Positions 1-9,081 of a DNA stretch of 64,000 bases are shown here, piece after piece. The first letter of the stretch is position 1; the number at the start of each line of letters is the position of its first letter. This stretch comes from Tahibacter sp042701255 (GTDB lineage: Bacteria; Pseudomonadota; Gammaproteobacteria; Xanthomonadales; Rhodanobacteraceae): contig NZ_CP170554.1 in the NCBI RefSeq assembly GCF_042701255.1, positions 1,922,001-1,986,000 of the forward strand, read 5' to 3'. Position numbers and translations under genes: made by a program. Below the pieces are notes generated by a model. It searched no databases. It saw only the letters and a list, made by a program, of their open reading frames with translations, and was not told the origin of the DNA.

Positions 1-1
1 C

Positions 2-1648
2 GAGCAGCGCGCCGCGCGCGGCCGCTACTCGGTCAACAGCGACGACGGCGACATGAAGTGGAAGGACGGCGACGTCTTCACCAACGCCGTCAAGGCCACG
101 GTGGAACTGAGCCTGCTGTACGGCGCCAACAGCGGTGCCTTCTTCCGCGGCTACAGCTTCTACGACTGGGAAAACGCGAGCCGCTACGACCTGTCCCACG
201 ACGCGAAGGAAAAGGTCGGCAAGGACACCAAGATCCTCGACGCGTTCGTGTTCCACAACTTCAACGTCGGCGACACCAGCGCGACGATCCGCGTCGGTCA
301 GCAGGTCGTGAGCTGGGGCGAGAGCACGTTCATCCAGGGCGGCGCCAACGTCATCAACCCGATCGACGTGTCGAAGCTGCGCGTCGCCGGTGCCGAGCTC
401 AAGGAAGCGTTCCTGCCGGTCAACATGATCTGGGGCTCGGTCAATCTGACCGACACCCTGTCGGCCGAAGCGCTGTACATGTTCGAGTTCGAGCAGACCG
501 AGGCCGATCCGGCCGGCACCTACTTCTCGACCAACGACTTCGCGACGTTGGGCGGCAGCTACGTCATGCTGAACTTCGGCACGATCCCGCAGCCGGTCAT
601 CAATCCCGACTTCTACTACGGCTACTGCTTCAACAACACGGGCGGCACCGACAACCCGAACCTGCCGGCGGCACTGAAGCCGGCGGCCTGCGGTGCGGCC
701 GTGCCGCGCGCGCCGGACCGCTTCGCCAAGGACTCGGGCCAGTACGGCTTTCGCCTGAACTACATGGCGAACTGGCTCAACAACACCGAGTTCGGCTTCT
801 ACGCGCTGAACTACCACAGCCGCCTGCCGCTGCTGTCGGGCCGCGCGGTCACGAGCACGGCGGTCACCTCGGGCCGCTACTTCGCCGAGTATCCCGAAGA
901 CATCCGCATGTTCGCGGTCAGCTTCAACACGCCGCTGGAAGCTTCGGGCATCGCGCTGCAGGGCGAACTGTCCTACCGCCCGAACGCGCCGCTGCAGATC
1001 GACGACGTGGAACTGCTGTTCGCCGCACTGAGCCCGCTCAACGCCGTGATCCCGGCGCCGGGCCTGCGCTTCGGCAGCCAGCTCGGCCAGTACGCGCCGG
1101 GTGAGGAAATCCGCGGCTGGGAACGTCACAAGGTCTCGCAGCTGCAGGTGACCGCGACCAAAGTGTTCGGTCCGGGCAACTTCCTCGCGGCCGATCAGAT
1201 CTCCCTCGTCGGCGAAGTCGGCTTCACCAACATCTGGGATCTGCCCGATCCGTCCGTCCTGCGCTACCAGGGCGACGGCACCGACACCGGCGGCGGCTAC
1301 GACGTGACCTCCGGTGCGCTGCGCAACCCGCAGACCCAGGTCGACGGTTTCCCGACCTCGTTCTCGTGGGGCTACCGCATCGCCGCGCGCGCGGACTACA
1401 ACAACGCCTTCGGCAGCGCGTTCACGGTGTCGCCGCGCATCGCGTTCAACCACGACGTCAACGGCATCACGCCGGGACCGGGCGGCAACTTCATCGAAGA
1501 CCGCAAGTCCGTGACGCTCGGCGCCGAAGCCAACTACCTCAACAAGCTGGCCTTCGACCTGAGCTACACGAACTTCTTCGGTGGCGGCAATCTGAACCTG
1601 ATCAGCGACCGCGACTTCGTCGCGTTCTCGGTCAAGTACTCGTTCTAA
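2..1648 (+). CDS. DUF1302 family outer-membrane protein (5' partial)
   Basis: The reading frame is open from the window edge (first full codon at 2), so the ATG at 53 is internal and the true start and signal peptide lie upstream. The protein is rich in aromatic residues and alternating polar/hydrophobic strands, and it ends in ...FSVKYSF, a terminal Phe typical of outer-membrane beta-barrels. The pattern around VGQQVVSWGESTF and the overall composition match the DUF1302 family, which is often encoded next to DUF1329 proteins. The next gene starts 24 bases downstream, so the two are probably co-transcribed. In context it is likely the outer-membrane part of an envelope transport system with the downstream RND protein. 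Function in this organism is inferred from family and neighbours only. Confidence 0.85.
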   Translation, partial: EQRAARGRYSVNSDDGDMKWKDGDVFTNAVKATVELSLLYGANSGAFFRGYSFYDWENASRYDLSHDAKEKVGKDTKILDAFVFHNFNVGDTSATIRVGQQVVSWGESTFIQGGANVINPIDVSKLRVAGAELKEAFLPVNMIWGSVNLTDTLSAEALYMFEFEQTEADPAGTYFSTNDFATLGGSYVMLNFGTIPQPVINPDFYYGYCFNNTGGTDNPNLPAALKPAACGAAVPRAPDRFAKDSGQYGFRLNYMANWLNNTEFGFYALNYHSRLPLLSGRAVTSTAVTSGRYFAEYPEDIRMFAVSFNTPLEASGIALQGELSYRPNAPLQIDDVELLFAALSPLNAVIPAPGLRFGSQLGQYAPGEEIRGWERHKVSQLQVTATKVFGPGNFLAADQISLVGEVGFTNIWDLPDPSVLRYQGDGTDTGGGYDVTSGALRNPQTQVDGFPTSFSWGYRIAARADYNNAFGSAFTVSPRIAFNHDVNGITPGPGGNFIEDRKSVTLGAEANYLNKLAFDLSYTNFFGGGNLNLISDRDFVAFSVKYSF

Positions 1649-1672
1649 GCGTTTTCTGCGGGAGGGAAATAC

Positions 1673-3058
1673 ATGACGATGCTCAAGAAGACCCGGACTG
1701 CGGCCCTGGTGGCGCTCGTGCTGGTGTCCACCGCGGCACTGGCCAAGGTCAGCCCGCAGGAAGCGGCCAAACTCGGGGTCAGCGGTACGCCGCTGACGCC
1801 GATGGGCGCCGAACGCGCCGGCAACAAGGACGGCACGATTCCCGAATGGAAGGGCGGCATCACGACACCGCCGGCGGGCTACAAGGTCGGCGACCACCAC
1901 CAGGACCCGTACGCCGACGACAAGCCGCTGTTCACGATCACGGCGCAGAACTACAAGGACTACGGCGACAAGATCGGCGCCGGCCAGATCGGCATGTTCG
2001 AGAAGTACAAGAACTGGAAGATGGTCGTGTATCCGACGCGCCGCAGCGCGTCGTATCCGGCCCGCACCTACGAATACACGATCAAGAACGCGACCACCGG
2101 CGAGCTCGTCGACGACGGTGAAGGCGTGGCGGGCGTGGCCGAAGGCGTGCCGTTCCCGATCCTCGACAAGGACCCGGTCAAGGCCGGCTATGAGGCGGTC
2201 TGGAACCACAAGCTGAAGTTCAAGGGCGTCGCTGCAATGCGCTGGGCCGATCAGGCCGCGCCGACGGCGACCGGCGCGTTCACGCTGACGCGCATCAAGG
2301 AAGAGCTGCTCGGCCTCTACTACAAGCCGGGCAACACGCTGAAAGACATCAACAACGTGCTGATCTACTTCTACCAGGAAGTGGTCGCGCCGCCGCGCCT
2401 CGCCGGTCAGGTGCTGCTCGTGCACGAGACGCTGGATTCCAAGAAGGAGCCGCGTCAGGCCTGGGTGTACAACCCCGGTCAGCGTCGCGTGCGCCGCGCA
2501 CCGAACGTCGCCTATGACAATCCGGGCACGGCTTCCGACGGTCTGCGCACGAACGACCAGACCGACATGTACAACGGCGCGATGGACCGCTACGACTGGA
2601 AGCTCGTCGGCAAGAAGGAAATGTACGTTCCGTACAACTCGTACAAGGCGCACAGCGACAAGGTCAAGGTCGAAGACCTGGTCAAGCCGGGCTTCATCAA
2701 TCCGGATCTGCTGCGCTACGAGCTGCACCGCGTCTACGTCGTCGAAGCCACGCTCAAGGCGGGCCAGCGCCACATCAATCCGCGTCGCACGTTCTACATC
2801 GACGAGGACAGCTGGCAGATCCTCGTCATGGATCACTACGACGCGGCCGGCAAGCTCTGGCGCTATTCCGAAGCTCCCAGCGTGAACTACTACGAAGTGC
2901 CGCTGTTCTGGTCGACCCTGGAAACCCATCACGACCTCAAGTCGGGCCGCTACATCGTGTCGGGCCTCGATAACCAGGAAGCGATGTACGACTTCTCGTA
3001 CCAGACCACGCCGGACATGTTCACGCCGCAGTCGCTGCGTCAGCGCGGCTTCCAGTAA
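1673..3058 (+). CDS. DUF1329 family periplasmic protein
   Basis: 461 aa with an N-terminal signal peptide (basic MTMLKKTRT, hydrophobic stretch, cleavage near ALA-KV). A strong ribosome site (GGGAGGG) lies about 7 bases before the ATG; a second in-frame ATG at 1679 is a possible alternative. The conserved DUF1329 features are visible: the early LTPMGAERAGNKDGTIPEW segment, the RRVRRAP motif and the late sequence around RRTFYIDEDSWQIL. DUF1329 proteins are related in fold to LolA/LolB-type lipid carriers. Together with the DUF1302 barrel before it and the RND protein after it, it is probably a periplasmic carrier in a lipid or hydrophobic-molecule route. Substrate unknown. Confidence 0.9.
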   Translation: MTMLKKTRTAALVALVLVSTAALAKVSPQEAAKLGVSGTPLTPMGAERAGNKDGTIPEWKGGITTPPAGYKVGDHHQDPYADDKPLFTITAQNYKDYGDKIGAGQIGMFEKYKNWKMVVYPTRRSASYPARTYEYTIKNATTGELVDDGEGVAGVAEGVPFPILDKDPVKAGYEAVWNHKLKFKGVAAMRWADQAAPTATGAFTLTRIKEELLGLYYKPGNTLKDINNVLIYFYQEVVAPPRLAGQVLLVHETLDSKKEPRQAWVYNPGQRRVRRAPNVAYDNPGTASDGLRTNDQTDMYNGAMDRYDWKLVGKKEMYVPYNSYKAHSDKVKVEDLVKPGFINPDLLRYELHRVYVVEATLKAGQRHINPRRTFYIDEDSWQILVMDHYDAAGKLWRYSEAPSVNYYEVPLFWSTLETHHDLKSGRYIVSGLDNQEAMYDFSYQTTPDMFTPQSLRQRGFQ

Positions 3059-3078
3059 GCCGATACGCGTGCGCATCC

Positions 3079-3112
3079 CGATCAGCCGCCGCCGGTCCGG
3101 GGCGGCTGATCG
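3079..3112 (+). terminator. Stem-loop after the DUF1302-DUF1329 pair
   Basis: A perfect 12-bp inverted repeat (CGATCAGCCGCC at 3079-3090 with its complement at 3101-3112) and a 10-base loop, 21 bases after the DUF1329 stop. The T-tract is weak (GTTT follows), so it may be a partial terminator or an mRNA-stabilising hairpin within the cluster. Confidence 0.6.
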
Positions 3113-3452
3113 CGTTTCGGGCCTGTGCGAGGTTCGCCGCGCGCGCGTGGTGCGGCGCCTCGCGCGCGCCACGCCTGTCTGCACGACGGCTGCGCGCATG
3201 CGGCTTGCGCGCACGCCGTTTGCACCATTGCGCGGGCCGCTCGCGGGCATTCCGCGACGGCCTGTGATTGCGCTAAGGTGACGCCGCTGCTGCACGCTGC
3301 GAAAACCGCCGGGCGCCAGTGCCGCGACGGCCGTCGAACACGGTCGCGACGCGCACACGCCGTAACGACAACGAACGACGGCGCGGATGCGTTCCGCGTC
3401 GCCAGGGAAGAGCCGGGAGGGGCGCTTCCCACGCATTGCGAGGGGCTGGCTG
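3113..3452 (+). other. Intergenic region before the YCF48-like gene
   Basis: About 340 bases of GC-rich sequence with many GCGCGC and GCACGC runs. Reading frames cross it on both strands but have composition unlike a protein. The frame of the following gene stays open back to 3387, but the ribosome site favours a start at 3453. A promoter is expected here but I see no convincing -35/-10 pair. Confidence 0.4.
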
Positions 3453-4682
3453 ATGGGACGTTTGTCGCGTGAATCCTTGACCGCGGGAGCGCCGTCGTGG
3501 CGTGCCCTGCTGCTGTCGTCGCTGCTGCTAGTCGGAGCTGCGGTTGCGCAGGAGTCCGCCGCGCCGGCAACCGCCGCCGCACCGGCGGAAGCGGCACCGG
3601 CTGCCGTGGCGCCCGCCGCTGCAGCACCGGCGGCAGCGCCCGCGGCGATGGCGAACGCCGCACCGGCGGCAGCCTGGCCCGAACCCGTCGCGAGCGCGGC
3701 CGAAATGATGCCGCTGGTGACGCAGTCACTGCTGCTGGATCTGGTCGAATCGGGCAATCGCGCGATCGCCGTCGGCGAGCGCGGTGCGATCATCGTGTCC
3801 GAAGACCGCGTCAACTGGCGCCAGGTCGCCGACGTGCCGACGCGTGCGACCCTCACTGCGCTCGCCACGGTCGGCAGCAAGGTATGGGCCGTCGGCCGCG
3901 ACGGCGTGATCCTGGCCAGCGACGACGCCGGCGACCACTGGAAAGTGCAGCGCCGCGATCCCTGGCTGCCGCCGACCGATGCGTCGGCCGGCGACAACGC
4001 GCGCCACGGCGCGCCGCTGCTCGACGTGCTGTTCGTCGACGAGAACCACGGTTTCGCGGTCGGCGCCTACAGCCTGTTCCTGGAAACCAGCGACGGCGGC
4101 GCGACCTGGAACGAACGCCACATCCTCGCCGACGCCGCGACCGCGACGCCGGCCGCCGCCGCGGGCGGCGGCGACAAATGGACGTTCTCCAAAGAGGAAC
4201 TCAAGATCGAGGACGAGAGCGAACCGCATTTCAACGCGATCGCCCGTACCAGCGATGGCTCGCTGCTGATCGCCGGCGAACGCGGCAGCCTGCTGCGCTC
4301 GCGCGACAACGGCGCGAACTGGCAGCGTATGAAGCTGCCCTACGACGGTTCCATGTTCGGCGCGATCGGCTTCGATGGTCAGCGCGCGCTCGTGTTCGGC
4401 CTGCGCGGCCACGCGTTCGAAACCGACAACCTCGGCGACAGCTGGCGAGAGCTCAAGACCGACACGGAGCTCAGCCTGCTCGGCGGCGTCAAGCTGGCCG
4501 GCGGCGGCGTCGCGCTGGTCGGCGCGAACGGCCTCGTGCTCGTGCGCCGCGCGGCGAACGAGCCGCTGCGCGCCGGTGCCATCGATCCGGCCGGTGCGCT
4601 GGCCGCGGTGCTGCCGATCGAGGGCGGCGGCGCCTTCCTCGTCGCCGGCGAGAACGGCGTCGCGCGCTACCAGCCGCGCTGA
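3453..4682 (+). CDS. YCF48/BNR-like beta-propeller exported protein
   Basis: I chose the ATG at 3453 because AGGGG sits about 7 bases before it and the protein then begins with a normal signal peptide (MGRLSRES..., hydrophobic LLLSSLLLVGAAVAQ). The longer frame from 3387 adds only arginine-rich sequence. After an Ala/Pro-rich linker (about residues 25-75) come propeller blades with the Asp-box-like signatures SDDAGDHWK, TSDGGATWNE, SRDNGANWQR and TDNLGDSWREL. This is the pattern of photosystem-II-stability-factor-like (YCF48) proteins. In bacteria outside cyanobacteria this family often sits beside RND transporters and DUF1302/DUF1329 genes, as here. It is probably a periplasmic accessory or assembly factor for the transporter. 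Confidence 0.85.
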   Translation: MGRLSRESLTAGAPSWRALLLSSLLLVGAAVAQESAAPATAAAPAEAAPAAVAPAAAAPAAAPAAMANAAPAAAWPEPVASAAEMMPLVTQSLLLDLVESGNRAIAVGERGAIIVSEDRVNWRQVADVPTRATLTALATVGSKVWAVGRDGVILASDDAGDHWKVQRRDPWLPPTDASAGDNARHGAPLLDVLFVDENHGFAVGAYSLFLETSDGGATWNERHILADAATATPAAAAGGGDKWTFSKEELKIEDESEPHFNAIARTSDGSLLIAGERGSLLRSRDNGANWQRMKLPYDGSMFGAIGFDGQRALVFGLRGHAFETDNLGDSWRELKTDTELSLLGGVKLAGGGVALVGANGLVLVRRAANEPLRAGAIDPAGALAAVLPIEGGGAFLVAGENGVARYQPR

Positions 4683-4763
4683 CGCGCAAGCCGAGACAGG
4701 CGACATTCCAGGCAATTCCGGCGGCGCCCGCGCGCAGCCGGCCGCAAGGTACGAGGGGACGAC

Positions 4764-7268
4764 ATGGCGGGTTCGATCAAGGCGGTAGACAATCCCAGCG
4801 CATTCCATCGCTTCGCCGAGCGCGTCGTGTTCGGCAATCGCATGATCGTGCTCGCGCTGTTCGCGCTGGTCACCGTCGCGATGTGCTGGTTCGCTTCGCA
4901 GCTGCGCGTCGATGCGGGCTTCAAGAAGCAGATCCCGCTCGCGCACGAGTATATGCAGACCTTTCTCGACTACGAGAAGGAGTTCGGCGGCGCCAACCGC
5001 ATCCTGATCGCGGTCATGGCCAAGAACGGCGACATGTTCAACCAGCCGTTCATGCAGACCATGGAGAAGATCACGCAGGACGTGAAGACGATCGACAACG
5101 TCGACGAGGCGCGCATCCGCTCGATCTTCACGCCGAACGTGCGCTTCGTCGAAGTCGTCGAGGACGGCTTCGCCGGCGGCAACGTGATCCCGCAGGAATT
5201 CACGCCGAACGTCGAAGGCTTCGAGGCGACCAGCGAGCAGTTCGCGACGATCAAGGCCAACATCGAGAAGGCCAACATCGTCGGCCGTCTCGTCGCGAAG
5301 GACTTCAGCGGCGCGATGGTCTGGGCCGAGCTCGTGCCCGAAGGCGGCGAAGGGCAGGTCAAGCTCGACTACCAGAAGGTCGCCAGGCAGCTCGAAGACA
5401 TCCGCGCGAAGTACGAGAACGACGCGACCAGCGTCCACATCATCGGCTTCGCCAAGATGGTCGGCGACATCAGCGACGGCGCGCGCTCGGTCATCCTGTT
5501 CTTCTTCCTGACGATCGCGTTCACCTGGATACTGCTGTTCCTGTATTCCTCGTCGGCCAAGCTCGCCACGCTCACCGTGTTCTGCGCGCTGATCGCCGTG
5601 CTCTGGATGCTGGGCGCGCTGAGGCTGCTCGGCTTCGGCATCGATCCGATGAACATGCTGACGCCGTTCCTGATCTTCGCGATCGCGGTCAGCCACGGCG
5701 AGCAGATGATCAACCGCTTCCGCGGCGAGATCTTCTTCGGCGGACTCGAGGAAGGTACCGTGGTGGAACTGCGCGAGCGTCGCGGCGTCGACGCGCAGAC
5801 CGCTGCGCGTCTGGCGTTCCGCATGCTGCTCGTGCCCGGCGCGGTCGCGCTGATCGCCGGCTGCATCGGTTTCGCGACGATCCTGATCATTCCGATCCAG
5901 ATCATCTACGAGCTCGCGATCACCGCGACCGTCGGCGTCGCGATCACGATACTGACCGACCTGATCCTGCTGCCGGTGCTGCTGTCCTACTGCCAGCTGC
6001 GCAATCTGGAAAAGAAGCGCCAGTACCGTCTGCGCCAGCTGACCCAGTTCGACAAGATCTGGGCGCTGCTGGCCAAGTTCAGCCGGCCGGTGCCGGCGGC
6101 CGTGATCATCCTCATCGGTCTGACGATCTGGTTCTTCGCCAAGCAGTACGGCCATCACGTCATGATCGGCGACGCCGAGAAGGGCGTGGCCGAGCTGCGT
6201 CCCGAAGCGCGCTACAACAAGGACGCCGTGCTGATCAGCGAGAAGTTCTCGCTCGGCGTGGACATGCTCAACGTGATCGCCGAGGCGCAGCCGTCGGCCT
6301 GCACGACGAGCTATCCGGTCATGGAAACCATGGACCGCTTCGCCTGGCACATGCGCAACGTCGAGGGCGTGGAGCAGGTCATGACCCTGCCGATGGCGGC
6401 CAAGATCGTCAACGCCGGCTGGAACGAAGGCAACCTGCGCTGGCGCGCACTGCCGCGTGATCCGGACACCCTGCGCATGGCCACGCAGGGCTTCGAGACC
6501 GACTCGGGCCTGCTCAACAGCGACTGCAGCGCGATGCCGATCATGATGTTCCTCGGCGACCATCGCGCGACGACGATCGACCGCGTCGTCGCGGCCGTGA
6601 AGGAGTTCCGCGAGAAGAACGGCGCCTGGGCCGGCGGCAACGTCAATCTCATGAAGCAGCTGACCGAACAGGCCAACGCCGCGACCGAGAAGGGCGAGAC
6701 CTTCCACAGCGACAGGATCAACCTGCGCCTGGCCACCGGCAACGTCGGCGTGCTCGCCGCGATCAACGACAAGGTGCGCGAAGTCGACGCGGTCATGCTG
6801 TATCTGCTCTACGGCGCCGTGTTCGTCATGTGCCTGCTGAGCTTCCGCAATCCGCTCGCCGCGCTGTGCATCGTGCTGCCGCTGGTGCTCGTGACCGAGC
6901 TCGGTCACGCGCTGATGGTCAAGCTCGGCATCGGACTCAAGGTCAACACCCTGACCGTCGTCGCGCTCGGCGTCGGCATCGGCGTGGACTATGCGATCTA
7001 CATCTTCGCGCGCATGCGCGAATCGATGCAGGCCGGCGCGCACCTGACCGAAGCCTACTTCGGCGCGCTCAAGACCACCGGTATCGCGATCTTCTACACC
7101 GCGCTGACCCTGGCCGTCGGCGTCGCGATGTGGATCTTCTCCGACCTCAAGTTCCAGGCCGACATGGGCCTGATGCTGACCTTCATGTTCGTCGTGAACA
7201 TGTTCGCCGCGCTGATCTTCCTGCCGGCCCTGTGCCGCTGGCTGCTGCGGCCGTTCGAGAAGAACTGA
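4764..7268 (+). CDS. MMPL/RND superfamily transporter
   Basis: 834-aa inner-membrane protein with the two-fold RND layout: one membrane segment near residues 28-48, a periplasmic domain to about 240, a bundle of membrane segments around 245-415, then a repeat (segment near 445, periplasmic loop, second bundle from about 675). The GVGIGVDYAIY segment is the conserved TM4/TM10-type motif of MMPL and hopanoid-exporter-like RND proteins. GAGGGG lies just before the ATG. Lengths and gene order (DUF1302, DUF1329, YCF48, RND) suggest a complete export system moving a lipid or hydrophobic compound toward the outer membrane. The substrate cannot be read from sequence. Confidence 0.93.
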   Translation: MAGSIKAVDNPSAFHRFAERVVFGNRMIVLALFALVTVAMCWFASQLRVDAGFKKQIPLAHEYMQTFLDYEKEFGGANRILIAVMAKNGDMFNQPFMQTMEKITQDVKTIDNVDEARIRSIFTPNVRFVEVVEDGFAGGNVIPQEFTPNVEGFEATSEQFATIKANIEKANIVGRLVAKDFSGAMVWAELVPEGGEGQVKLDYQKVARQLEDIRAKYENDATSVHIIGFAKMVGDISDGARSVILFFFLTIAFTWILLFLYSSSAKLATLTVFCALIAVLWMLGALRLLGFGIDPMNMLTPFLIFAIAVSHGEQMINRFRGEIFFGGLEEGTVVELRERRGVDAQTAARLAFRMLLVPGAVALIAGCIGFATILIIPIQIIYELAITATVGVAITILTDLILLPVLLSYCQLRNLEKKRQYRLRQLTQFDKIWALLAKFSRPVPAAVIILIGLTIWFFAKQYGHHVMIGDAEKGVAELRPEARYNKDAVLISEKFSLGVDMLNVIAEAQPSACTTSYPVMETMDRFAWHMRNVEGVEQVMTLPMAAKIVNAGWNEGNLRWRALPRDPDTLRMATQGFETDSGLLNSDCSAMPIMMFLGDHRATTIDRVVAAVKEFREKNGAWAGGNVNLMKQLTEQANAATEKGETFHSDRINLRLATGNVGVLAAINDKVREVDAVMLYLLYGAVFVMCLLSFRNPLAALCIVLPLVLVTELGHALMVKLGIGLKVNTLTVVALGVGIGVDYAIYIFARMRESMQAGAHLTEAYFGALKTTGIAIFYTALTLAVGVAMWIFSDLKFQADMGLMLTFMFVVNMFAALIFLPALCRWLLRPFEKN

Positions 7269-7277
7269 CGGGTTGCG

Positions 7278-7304
7278 GGCCGCCGCGGAAATTCCGCGGC
7301 GGCC
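7278..7304 (+). terminator. Hairpin after the RND gene
   Basis: A perfect 13-bp stem (GGCCGCCGCGGAA paired with its complement) with a one-base centre, starting 10 bases after the RND stop codon. It has no run of T, so it could be a Rho-assisted end point or an mRNA 3' protection hairpin. Confidence 0.6.
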
Positions 7305-7340
7305 TGGTCTGCCGGCTGCAGCACTTTCGGGGGCGCGAGC

Positions 7341-7427
7341 CGGTTCGCCGTGCTCACCGGCAACTTGCGTCACGCCGGGGCGCCGGTTGCGGATTCGCGG
7401 GTTGCGGTGACCGCAGCGAACCGCAAC
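7341..7427. repeat. REP-like inverted pair, family A
   Basis: Two inverted copies of a roughly 24-base unit: 7341-7364 (CGGTTCGCCGTGCTCACC...) and 7404-7427 (...GCAGCGAACCGCAAC). The same unit recurs at 8870, 8919, 9039, 45757 and 45895, always between genes. Paired inverted units around a short spacer are typical of REP/BIME elements. Confidence 0.7.
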
Positions 7428-7539
7428 ATCGCGCTGTATCTGCCGCAACATCGCCGTCCGCACGGCCGGCGGCGCCGGCGGAGCCATTTCGTCGAAGAAG
7501 CCCGTCGATGCATCGACGCGGCTTTGCGGAGTCCCGCTC

Positions 7540-8076
7540 ATGCGATTCGCCGTGTTCCTGCGCAACGTCAATCTCGGCCGCCCGCGCAGCCCGAGCAAGT
7601 TGCAGTTCGAGCAGGCGTTCCTCGATGCCGGCGCGACGCAGGCGGCCTCGTTCCTCGTCAACGGCACGCTCGTGTTCGACGCGCCGGCGGCGCGCGGCAA
7701 GGCGGTCGTGCGTGCGGCGACGGCGCGGCTGCACGAGGCCTGCGGCCTGGTCGAGCCGGCGTTCCTGCGCCGCGTCGACGAGCTCGCCGCGCTTGTCGCC
7801 AGTGACCCCTTCGCCGCCGTGGATCGCGCGGCGGTCTACGAATGCTGCGTGACGTTCACGGCGACCGATGCGCCGGATCTGCCGCCCTTGCCGCTGAGCT
7901 CGCGCCGCGGCGACGTGCGCTTGCTCGCGGCCGTCGGCGGCAACGTGCTCAGCGTCTGCTACAAGCTCGGCAATACGCCGGGCAGCCCCAACGCGTTCAT
8001 CGAAAAGACCTTGGGCGCAAACGCGTCGACGCGCGCCTGGAATACGATAGTCCGCCTCGTCGCCAAACACGCCTGA
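7540..8076 (+). CDS. DUF1697 domain protein
   Basis: 178 aa. The opening MRFAVFLRNVNLGRPRS, the FLVNGTLVFD segment and the C-terminal PGSPNAFIEKTLG...TRAWNTIVRL block match DUF1697, a family of small cytoplasmic proteins of unknown function. GGAG lies 8 bases before the ATG. It is followed within 26 bases by the GFA-family gene, so the two are probably transcribed together. No catalytic role is established for the family. Confidence 0.85.
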   Translation: MRFAVFLRNVNLGRPRSPSKLQFEQAFLDAGATQAASFLVNGTLVFDAPAARGKAVVRAATARLHEACGLVEPAFLRRVDELAALVASDPFAAVDRAAVYECCVTFTATDAPDLPPLPLSSRRGDVRLLAAVGGNVLSVCYKLGNTPGSPNAFIEKTLGANASTRAWNTIVRLVAKHA

Positions 8077-8102
8077 TCGCGGCGACATCCCGGAGAACGC
8101 AG

Positions 8103-8450
8103 ATGAACTATCGCGGCAGCTGCCATTGCGGCAAAGTGGAATTCGACGTGGAAGGAACTCTGGACGGTGCGCTGGCCTGCAACTGTTCCATGTGCGGGCG
8201 GCGCGGCTCGCTGCTGTGGTTCGTGCCGCGCTCGGCCCTGCGCCTCGCCACGCCGGAAGCGGATCTCGCGACCTATACCTTCAACCACCACGTGATCCAG
8301 CATCGCTTCTGCCCGAACTGCGGCATCCACACCTTCGGCGAAGGCAAGGATCCGGCCGGCAATGCCATGGCCGCCGTCAACATCCGCTGCCTGGCCGGCG
8401 TCGACGTCGATGCCGTGCCGGTGCAGCATTACGACGGCCGTTCGCGCTAG
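8103..8450 (+). CDS. GFA family (CENP-V/GFA domain) zinc protein
   Basis: 115 aa. The start at 8103 has GGAG 7 bases upstream and opens MNYRGSCHCGKVEF, the usual GFA start; the frame is open further upstream but that part is not protein-like. Zinc-binding cysteines are visible as SCHCG, CNCSMCGRRG and FCPNCGIHTF. The family is named after glutathione-dependent formaldehyde-activating enzyme, but most short members have no proven reaction. Call by family only. Confidence 0.92.
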   Translation: MNYRGSCHCGKVEFDVEGTLDGALACNCSMCGRRGSLLWFVPRSALRLATPEADLATYTFNHHVIQHRFCPNCGIHTFGEGKDPAGNAMAAVNIRCLAGVDVDAVPVQHYDGRSR

Positions 8451-8571
8451 CGGCATGCCGGCGTTCGGGGCGTTCCGGCGACAGCGCGCCTTCAGCCGCG
8501 CCCGCTAAGCTGCATCGGCGTCTGCTCCAGCGCCGCGGGTCGTTCACCCGTATTCCAGCGGAGACATTCCC

Positions 8572-8841
8572 ATGCGTTTTCTGGTTCTTGCCGCGGGCCT
8601 GCTCGCGGCCGCGGCCGCCGGTGCGGCCGATACCTACCGCAGCGGCAACCGGGTCATCACGGTCGGCGACAGCGCCGCCAAGCTCGCCCAGATCGTCGGC
8701 ACGCCGGCCATCAAGGAACCGATAGAAACCCGCGAGGGCGGCCGCGAAGGCGAGCGCTGGCAATACGCCGTCGACGGCAAGACCGTGACCTTCGAGATCC
8801 GCAACGGCAAGGTCGCTTCGATCGACGAGCGTCGCGACTGA
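8572..8841 (+). CDS. DUF2845-like small secreted protein
   Basis: 89 aa with a clear signal peptide (MRFLVLAAGLLAAAAAGAA) and a short mature part with GDSAAKLAQIVGTPAIKEP and a C-terminal strand-rich region (KTVTFEIRNGKVASIDE). This layout resembles DUF2845 and other small BamE/SmpA-like periplasmic proteins, in which a 'G-x-S...G-x-P' segment is conserved. GGAGAC precedes the ATG. Probably periplasmic; function unknown. Confidence 0.75.
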   Translation: MRFLVLAAGLLAAAAAGAADTYRSGNRVITVGDSAAKLAQIVGTPAIKEPIETREGGREGERWQYAVDGKTVTFEIRNGKVASIDERRD

Positions 8842-8869
8842 ACAGCCGGCGCTGAGAGAAGACTGAGAC

Positions 8870-8940
8870 GTTGCGGTTCGCCTTGCGGCTCACCGGCACA
8901 AAGCGCGCGTAGGTTGCTGGTGAGCTCAGCGAACCGCAAC
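8870..8940. repeat. REP-like inverted pair, family A
   Basis: Units at 8870-8898 (GTTGCGGTTCGCC...) and 8919-8940 (...AGCGAACCGCAAC) in inverted orientation, about 20 bases apart. Same family as at 7341 and 45757. Confidence 0.7.
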
Positions 8941-9038
8941 GTCGAAGTAGTTCAATTTGCGAAAACCCGTCGACGCGATTGCGGTCCGGTTGCCTGGCAT
9001 CGCTTCGTTCACGTTCTTCGCGATGAGAAATCCGCGAG

Positions 9039-9070
9039 GTTGCGGTTCGCCTTGCGGCTCACCGCAACCG
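9039..9070. repeat. REP-like single unit, family A
   Basis: GTTGCGGTTCGCCTTGCGGC followed by TCACCGCAACCGG, almost identical to the unit at 8870. It ends just before the stop codon of the convergent Mpo1-like gene, so it may sit in its 3' untranslated region. Confidence 0.65.
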
Positions 9071-9081
9071 GCGTTCCGGCA

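Noticed and set aside
3726..7700. 1324-codon antisense ORF over the YCF48 and RND genes
   Set aside because: Runs antisense to two convincing genes, is rich in Arg/His/Asp/Glu without domains, and is explained by G/C bias at third positions.
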